A DNA stretch of 64,000 bases, from contig NZ_CP013854.1 of assembly GCF_001698125.1 (NCBI RefSeq), positions 1,116,001-1,180,000 on the forward strand, in the 5' to 3' direction. Below the pieces are notes generated by a model. It was given only the letters and a program-made list of their open reading frames with translations, searched no databases and was not told where the DNA came from. A program made the translations under genes and the position numbers. The stretch is from Pseudonocardia sp. HH130630-07. Its GTDB lineage: Bacteria > Actinomycetota > Actinomycetes > Mycobacteriales > Pseudonocardiaceae. This document shows, piece after piece, positions 59,341-64,000 of the stretch (position 1 is its first letter; every line of letters begins with the position of its first letter).

Positions 59341-60843
59341 TCAGTACTCCTCCCGCGCCGACTCCTGCTCCAGCAGCGCGTCCAGATCTCTCAACCGGTC
59401 CATCGTCGCGACCGCCCGCGCCGTCCGGTGGTTCGACGCGTGCAGCTCCCGGTGCCGGTGCACGAACTGCCAGTACCCCGCGGTGAACGGGCAGGCCCTC
59501 TCGCCCACCCGGACCTTCGGGTCGAACGCGCAGCCGGAGCAGAAGTCGGTCATCCGGTCGATGTAGGCTCCGCCGGAGGAGTACGGCTTGGTCACCATCG
59601 CCCCGCCGTCGGCGTACTGGCTCATCCCGATCACGTTCGGCGGCATGACCCAGGCGAACCCGTCGACGAACGCCGTCGCGAACCAGGCGTTCACCTCGGC
59701 CGGGGTGTAGCCGCGCTGCAGGGCGTGGTTGCCGAGGATCATCAGCCGCGGGATGTGGTGGGTCCAGCCGCGGTCCCGGACGTCGGCCAGCGCCGAGGAC
59801 AGGCACCGCGCGGTGACGGCGTCGGCGTCCAGGTCCGACCACCAGTCCGGCAGCGGGGTGCGGGCCCGCAGGTGGTTGCGCCGGGTGTAGCCGCGGCCGA
59901 ACCGCCAGTACAGCTGCCACACGAACTCGCGCCAGCCGAGCACCTGCCGGACGAAGCCCTCGACGCTGGACAGCCGGGCCGTCCCGTCGTGGTAGGCGCG
60001 CTCGGCGGCCCGGACCGCCTCCAGCGGGTGCAGCGCGCCGAGGTTCAGCGGCACCGACAGCAGCGAGTGCGCCATCGCCCAGTCCTGCGCCAGCACCGCG
60101 TCCTCGTACGGGCCGAAGGTGTCCAGGCGGTGCCGGACGAAGTGCCGCAGAGCCGTCGTCGCCTCGCCGTGGGTCACCGCGAACCGGCGCGGGCCGTCGA
60201 CGCCGACCGTCGGCCGGGTACCGGCCTTCGCGGCGCGGTCGAGATCGGCCCGGACCCGGTCGTCGATCTCGTCCTCGCGGGGCTGCCACGGGGCCCTCAC
60301 GTCGAGGGTGCCTGCCCCCTTGGGCGGGGACTCGCGGTTGTCGTGGTCGTAGTTCCACTTCCCGCCGACGGGCTCGGTGCCCTCCATCAGGACGTCGAAG
60401 CGCTCCCGCTGGGTCCGGTAGAAGTCCTCCATCCGGAACGTGTCGCGGTCCCCGGCCCACTCGTCGAACTCGTCCTTGCCGAGCGCGAAGGCCGGCGTCG
60501 GGCGGATCTCGGAGACCAGCCCGTCGGACCGGAACCGCCGCACCATGTCCGAGGCCGGGAACGACGTCGGCTGGTGCACGACGACCGGGTGCCCGACCTT
60601 CTCCAGCGCCTCCCGGTAGGTCCCGGTCCGCAGGTAGGTGGCCCGGTCACCGAGCTCGTCGGCGAGGTGGCGCATGCCCGACAGCACCAGGTGCAGCTTC
60701 TGCCGGTGGAACGGCTTGCGGGCCAGCGCACGCTCGGACTCGACCAGCACGACCTCCCGGCCGGCGAACTCGTCGGTGTCCCAGACGTGCGGTCCCAGCT
60801 GGTCGGCGAACAGCCAGAGCGGGGCGCTGCGGTCCTGCGGCAT
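59341..60843 (-). CDS. Deoxyribodipyrimidine photolyase-related protein (FeS-BCP type)
   Basis: 500 aa. An N-terminal Rossmann-like antenna domain (LWLFADQLGPHVWDTDEFAG) is followed by an all-helical FAD domain. VLGWREFVWQLYWRFGRGYT and HHIPRLMILGNHALQRGYTP, and the cysteines of the [4Fe-4S] cluster in MTDFCSGCAFDPKVRVGERACPF are split over positions near residues 430-455. This is the FeS bacterial cryptochrome/photolyase group, which repairs (6-4) photoproducts using light. Start ATG 60843; a 45-bp gap separates it from the ferredoxin gene. Confidence 0.88.
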   Translation of the reverse strand: MPQDRSAPLWLFADQLGPHVWDTDEFAGREVVLVESERALARKPFHRQKLHLVLSGMRHLADELGDRATYLRTGTYREALEKVGHPVVVHQPTSFPASDMVRRFRSDGLVSEIRPTPAFALGKDEFDEWAGDRDTFRMEDFYRTQRERFDVLMEGTEPVGGKWNYDHDNRESPPKGAGTLDVRAPWQPREDEIDDRVRADLDRAAKAGTRPTVGVDGPRRFAVTHGEATTALRHFVRHRLDTFGPYEDAVLAQDWAMAHSLLSVPLNLGALHPLEAVRAAERAYHDGTARLSSVEGFVRQVLGWREFVWQLYWRFGRGYTRRNHLRARTPLPDWWSDLDADAVTARCLSSALADVRDRGWTHHIPRLMILGNHALQRGYTPAEVNAWFATAFVDGFAWVMPPNVIGMSQYADGGAMVTKPYSSGGAYIDRMTDFCSGCAFDPKVRVGERACPFTAGYWQFVHRHRELHASNHRTARAVATMDRLRDLDALLEQESAREEY

Positions 60844-60887
60844 CGGCCCAGTGTCGGGGCCGGGCGGCCGCGCCGCGCGCCGACCGG

Positions 60888-61079
60888 CTAGCCCTCGACG
60901 CTGATCACCCGGGCCGGGCACACGTGCTCGGCCTCCTTCACCGCCTCCCGGTCGGTGTCGGCGGGGGCGTCGGTCAGCAGCTCGACCAGACCGTCGTCGT
61001 CCTGGTCGAAGACGTCCGGTGCGGTCACGACGCACTGCCCGGCGCCGATACAGAGGTCCTTGTCCACGGTCACGCGCAT
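60888..61079 (-). CDS. Small [3Fe-4S]/[4Fe-4S] ferredoxin
   Basis: 63 aa, the normal size of actinobacterial single-cluster ferredoxins. Cysteines: DLCIGAGQCVVTAPDVF and a C-terminal AEHVCPARVISVEG, giving three ligands in the CxxxxxC...CP pattern of [3Fe-4S] proteins that serve cytochromes P450 and similar enzymes. No P450 gene is adjacent in the window; the neighbour is the photolyase. Confidence 0.9.
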   Translation of the reverse strand: MRVTVDKDLCIGAGQCVVTAPDVFDQDDDGLVELLTDAPADTDREAVKEAEHVCPARVISVEG

Positions 61080-61174
61080 GACACCAGCATGCCACCGACG
61101 GGGTGTCGCACGGGTGACGACGGGGCGGCCGGTCCGGGAGCGGGCCCCGGTGGACCGGGGCGGGCGGCGAGGGG

Positions 61175-61648
61175 TCAGAGCTCGTCGTAGAGCGCGGCCA
61201 GCCGGGTGAGGACCGCGGCGGCCACGTCGATCGACCCGCCGTCGAGATCGGCGAGCAGCTCACCCAGCCGGGCGGCGAGTGCGGTCTCGCGTTCCCGGTG
61301 GCGGTGCAGACCCGCTCCGGTCAGCGTGACCATCGACGTACGCCGGTCGCCGGCGGCGGTGCGCTCCCGGGTGACGAAACCGGCGGTGGTGAGCCCGTGC
61401 ACGAGCTGGGTGACGGCGGCGGCACTGGTCTCCACATGGCCGGCCAGCTCGCCCACCGTCATCGGACCGTGTTCGGCCAGCACCTTCAGCGTGCGTGCGT
61501 GCGTGAGCGAGAGCGCCTCGTCGCGCCTCGTCGCCCGGCCGCGCAGTCGCGCATCGGCCGCGCTGAGCCGGTAGGCCGCTCGGGTCAGCTCCGCGACGGA
61601 GACAGCACGGCTGTCGTCGGTCCGGTCGCCGGTCGGTTCGCTCACCAC
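61175..61648 (-). CDS. MarR-family transcriptional regulator
   Basis: 157 aa from one of two adjacent GTG codons (61648 or 61645), preceded by GGGGAGG. The winged helix is clear (LKVLAEHGPMTVGELAGHVE, AAAVTQLVHGLTTAGFVTRE, RRTSMVTLTGAG). It is divergent from the hydrolase gene at 61774, and the palindrome at 61741-61760 in front of that gene is a textbook MarR site, so it most likely represses the hydrolase and itself. Confidence 0.88.
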   Translation of the reverse strand: MVSEPTGDRTDDSRAVSVAELTRAAYRLSAADARLRGRATRRDEALSLTHARTLKVLAEHGPMTVGELAGHVETSAAAVTQLVHGLTTAGFVTRERTAAGDRRTSMVTLTGAGLHRHRERETALAARLGELLADLDGGSIDVAAAVLTRLAALYDEL

Positions 61649-61740
61649 CGCATCCTCCCCGAGAGCGCCCGGTGACGGGGCGGCTCGGGTGGGCGACGTC
61701 TCATGCGGCCGCGGCGCTCGGGGGTCCGACCGGCGCTATA

Positions 61741-61760
61741 TTGACTAAGTACTTAATCAA
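61741..61760. promoter_or_regulatory. MarR-type palindromic operator
   Basis: TTGACTAAGTACTTAATCAA is palindromic at 18 of 20 positions, centred on GTAC, and contains a TTGACT that could act as a -35. It is an AT-rich island 13 bp before ATG 61774, overlapping where RNA polymerase or the leader must start. Length and style fit MarR dimers. Confidence 0.8.
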
Positions 61761-61773
61761 TAGAGGAGGTCTC

Positions 61774-63072
61774 ATGACGATCCGGTCGACCGGGCAGAGC
61801 TGGTCCCTGGACATCGCGCTCGCCCAGGGTGGCTTCGATGCACTGCACCCCGAGGCCAAGGGCACGATGCAGCAGCTGGGCCACGACACCGCCGATTTCG
61901 ACAAGGTCTTCGCCCTCGTCCGCAGCGGCGCGATGCTTCCCAAGGCGTGGGCGACCATCGCCGCACAGGCCCAGGAGCGCGGCGAGCACCACGAGCGACT
62001 CGGATACGCGCGCACGGCCTCGGACCTCTACGCGCGTGCGGCCGTCATGTTCGGGCGGGCGCAGTACTCCGTCCTGGACCCGGGCGACGCGCGCAAGACC
62101 GCGCTCCGGGAGCGGTGCGACGAGTGCGTGGCCAGGGTCGGACGCCTGCGCGGCGACACGGTCCGCAGGGTCGAGCTGCCCTTCGACGGCGGGACGATCT
62201 TCGCCCTCCTGCACCTTCCCGCCGTTCCGGTGACCGGGGCCCCGGCGGTCATCCTGGGGCCCGGCATGGACATGATCAAGGAGGGCTACATCGCCGCCGC
62301 CGAGCGGTACTACACCTCACGGGGCGCGGTGGCACTGTCGATCGAGGGGCCGGGCCAGGGCGAGACACGGGCTCGCGGCGTCACGGTGACGCTGGACAAC
62401 TACGAGCGCGCCATCGGGACCTACGCCGATCACCTGGCCGGGCTCGACGAGGTCGACGCCGAGCGGATCGGCATGTTCGGGATCAGCATGAGCGGCTACT
62501 GGTCGTTGCGCGCACTGGCCCGGCCGGACAACAGTCTGCGGGCCGTGGCCGCGTTCGAGGCCGTCTCCGGCGACTTCGAGACGATCTTCGAGCGCGCCCA
62601 GCCGAGCTTCAAGAACAACTACATGTACATGGCCGGCTACACCGACGAGACCGCGTTCGACCGTGATCTCGCGCAGCGGATGCCGCTCGGCGACCTGGTC
62701 GCGCGGATCACCCGGCCGGTACTGCTCGGCCTGGGGGAGTTCGACGAACTGACCCCGGTCGAGGACGCCCTGGCGACCTACGAACGCATCACCGCCCCCA
62801 AGGAGATGCGGGTCTACGAGGACGAGTTCCACCCGCTCGGCGGCACCGCCGCCGAGGTGTTCGCCTTCGGCGCGGAGTGGCTCGTCCGCGCGCTCGACGG
62901 GACGTTCGACACCCCCGGGCGCGACGAACGGTTCTTCGTCCACCGCGACGGGCGGACCACCGACGGCACAGCCGATCCCCGGTGGCGGCTCGGGGCCGCA
63001 CCCTCCGCCCTGACGGCGGCACGGACGCCGGCCCGGCAACCGAGCAGCCACGGGGCGGTGCGGCTCCACTGA
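61774..63072 (+). CDS. Alpha/beta hydrolase (FrsA / 2,6-dihydroxypseudooxynicotine hydrolase-like)
   Basis: 432 aa with an excellent AGAGGAGGT ribosome binding site. A helical N-terminal cap (about residues 1-120) precedes the alpha/beta-hydrolase fold with nucleophile GMFGISMSGYWSLRA, catalytic Asp in GLGEFDELTPVEDAL and His in DEFHPLGGTAAEVF. This cap-plus-core layout is that of FrsA-like esterases and C-C bond hydrolases such as 2,6-dihydroxypseudooxynicotine hydrolase. The Ala/Arg-rich C-terminal tail of about 45 residues is extra. Regulated, by context, by the divergent MarR protein; substrate unknown. Confidence 0.83.
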   Translation: MTIRSTGQSWSLDIALAQGGFDALHPEAKGTMQQLGHDTADFDKVFALVRSGAMLPKAWATIAAQAQERGEHHERLGYARTASDLYARAAVMFGRAQYSVLDPGDARKTALRERCDECVARVGRLRGDTVRRVELPFDGGTIFALLHLPAVPVTGAPAVILGPGMDMIKEGYIAAAERYYTSRGAVALSIEGPGQGETRARGVTVTLDNYERAIGTYADHLAGLDEVDAERIGMFGISMSGYWSLRALARPDNSLRAVAAFEAVSGDFETIFERAQPSFKNNYMYMAGYTDETAFDRDLAQRMPLGDLVARITRPVLLGLGEFDELTPVEDALATYERITAPKEMRVYEDEFHPLGGTAAEVFAFGAEWLVRALDGTFDTPGRDERFFVHRDGRTTDGTADPRWRLGAAPSALTAARTPARQPSSHGAVRLH

Positions 63073-63186
63073 GGACCGACCCGAGGACCGGCGGGCCACC
63101 GCGCCGCTGCGGATGCCGGGACGGCCGACCGGCCGGCCGGACACGGAGGCCGCCCAGTTCCCGGCCCTCCGGTCCGCGGCCGGCCC

Positions 63187-63831
63187 TCAGCCGGCCGTCA
63201 GTCGTCGGCGGTTGGCCGCCAGCACCTCGTCCGACAGGTCCGGGTCGGCATCGGCGACGGCCCGGGACAGCAGCAGCGCGCCGACCATCTGGCTGAACAG
63301 CGCCACCGCCCGTTCCCGGGCCTCGGCCGGGGCGAGCTCGCCGCCGGACTCCCGTTCGCGGTCGGTGAGCATGTCCGCGATGGCGGTCAGGTAGCCGTCG
63401 AGCCCCCGGCGGTACTCGGCCTGGGCCGCGCTCCCGTGCCGGCCGGTGTCGGAGACGAAGGCGGCCGAGGCACAGCCCTGCTCGGGCCGGTCACGGTGGC
63501 CGGCGTCGACGTACCGGTCGACCATGTCGTGCAGGGCCGCCCGGGCGGAACCGGGGTGCGCCGCGCGGATGGCGTCGAGCTCGGCCAGCGAGTCCGTGAA
63601 GCCCTGGTGCAGGACCTCCAGGGCGAGGTCGTCCTTGGACGCGAAGTGGTTGTAGAAGCCCCCGTGGGTCATCCCGGCGGCCTTCATCAGCTCGTCGATC
63701 CCGATGCCGTCGACGCCGCGGCGCCGGAACCCCTCCCCCGCCGCGCCGACGATCCGCTCGCGGTTGAGCCGCTTCTGCTCCTGCGTGATGCGCGGCACAC
63801 CGACCACCTTCCCCGGTCCCTGCCCAGCCAT
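63187..63831 (-). CDS. TetR-family transcriptional regulator
   Basis: 214 aa. The DNA-binding domain reads NRERIVGAAGEGFRRRGVDG, then LMKAAGMTHGGFYNHFASKD, the 'GGFYNHF' variant typical of TetR proteins that control oxidoreductase genes. The C-terminal ligand domain includes EQGCASAAFVSDTGRHG. It is divergent from the oxidoreductase gene starting at 63949 with two similar inverted repeats between them. Confidence 0.9.
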   Translation of the reverse strand: MAGQGPGKVVGVPRITQEQKRLNRERIVGAAGEGFRRRGVDGIGIDELMKAAGMTHGGFYNHFASKDDLALEVLHQGFTDSLAELDAIRAAHPGSARAALHDMVDRYVDAGHRDRPEQGCASAAFVSDTGRHGSAAQAEYRRGLDGYLTAIADMLTDRERESGGELAPAEARERAVALFSQMVGALLLSRAVADADPDLSDEVLAANRRRLTAG

Positions 63832-63854
63832 TTTCGATGATATCCACCATCAAA
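63832..63854. promoter_or_regulatory. TetR operator 1
   Basis: Read on the - strand, TTTGATGG...CATCGAA is an imperfect inverted repeat directly at the start of the TetR gene. It shares the TTGATG half-site with operator 2, which argues for one regulator binding both. Confidence 0.6.
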
Positions 63855-63910
63855 GTACCCGTTCGCGACGATCCCGGCGCTTGACAGGCCCCGCCGACCG
63901 CCGGAGTTTT

Positions 63911-63930
63911 TTGATGTCAATCGTCATCAA
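63911..63930. promoter_or_regulatory. TetR operator 2
   Basis: TTGATG-8 nt-CATCAA is a perfect inverted repeat 18 bp before the GTG at 63949. Same half-site as operator 1; it should control the oxidoreductase gene. Confidence 0.7.
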
Positions 63931-63948
63931 TCGGATCCGGGAGTCCCC

Positions 63949-64000
63949 GTGGAGATCGGAATCATCGGTGCCGGAGTGGTCGCGCAGGCCATCGCCGGTC
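63949..64000 (+). CDS. Partial NAD(P)-binding oxidoreductase (N-terminus)
   Basis: Only 17 codons before the window ends: from GTG 63949, EIGIIGAGVVAQAIAG gives a Rossmann GxGxxA motif at the very N-terminus. This fits an NADP-dependent F420-type reductase or a related dehydrogenase, the usual partners of such TetR regulators. The family cannot be fixed from this fragment. Confidence 0.6.
   Translation, partial: MEIGIIGAGVVAQAIAG

Overview
The window is very GC-rich, with coding frames showing the strong third-position G/C bias, GTG starts and leaderless-looking starts of a high-GC actinobacterium. Gene types (MinD-like ATPases of the type VII secretion-associated kind, MocR/YczE, FeS-type photolyase, actinobacterial type I-E Cas proteins) fit the Pseudonocardiales; a Pseudonocardia-like genome is my best guess, but genus is an inference.

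Region 1 (1-9,100) is ordinary accessory metabolism and regulation. It holds a divergent regulator/FAD-monooxygenase pair, a three-gene + strand operon of two MinD-like ATPases around a tiny membrane protein, then an aromatic-type monooxygenase/metallo-hydrolase operon flanked by two paralogous TetR regulators.

Region 2 (about 9,100-41,200) is the remarkable part. It contains, on the - strand, what was a single giant gene. Today it is cut by three insertion sequences of three families: IS3-like at 37342-38612, IS1380 at 35012-36749 and an IS5/IS427-like element at 23457-24396. Removing each IS together with one copy of its target duplication (ATC, TCAGA, CTAG) restores the reading frame exactly at each site. 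After that, four single-base frame changes remain, two in each direction. The reconstructed coding length from ATG 41199 to TGA 9486 is 27,753 nt, exactly 9,251 codons. The protein would carry an N-terminal membrane segment and charged low-complexity stalk, coiled coils, a region of more than 30 Cys-pair repeats, a membrane-associated domain, a 23-unit heptad repeat, several transmembrane bundles, a LysM domain, a PP2C-phosphatase-like domain and a beta-rich repeat region. Most long + strand reading frames across this region are shadows.

Region 3 (41,200-44,700) has a metallo-hydrolase and a divergent TetR regulator sharing a 48-bp inverted-repeat operator, and an alpha/beta-hydrolase-like protein of unknown role.

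Region 4 (44,700-52,260) is an IS-riddled graveyard of a type I-E CRISPR-Cas locus. Three related IS elements lie head to tail, separated by repeated CACTG sites. They are followed by cas1 (frameshifted and split by a 163-bp MITE related to one of those IS), intact-looking cas6e and cas5e, and a cas7e that lacks its N-terminus and is split by an IS5-family element. cas3, cas8e, cse2, cas2 and a repeat array are not seen. A tRNA-Ala(GGC) with a strong terminator closes the region.

Region 5 (52,300-64,000) looks like intact chromosomal backbone: an S9 peptidase, TrmB regulator, gluconokinase, MocR/YczE pair, DsbA-like and MauE/DoxX-like redox pair, photolyase-related protein, ferredoxin, a MarR regulator with a clear palindromic operator before a hydrolase, and a TetR regulator with two operators before an oxidoreductase that runs off the end.
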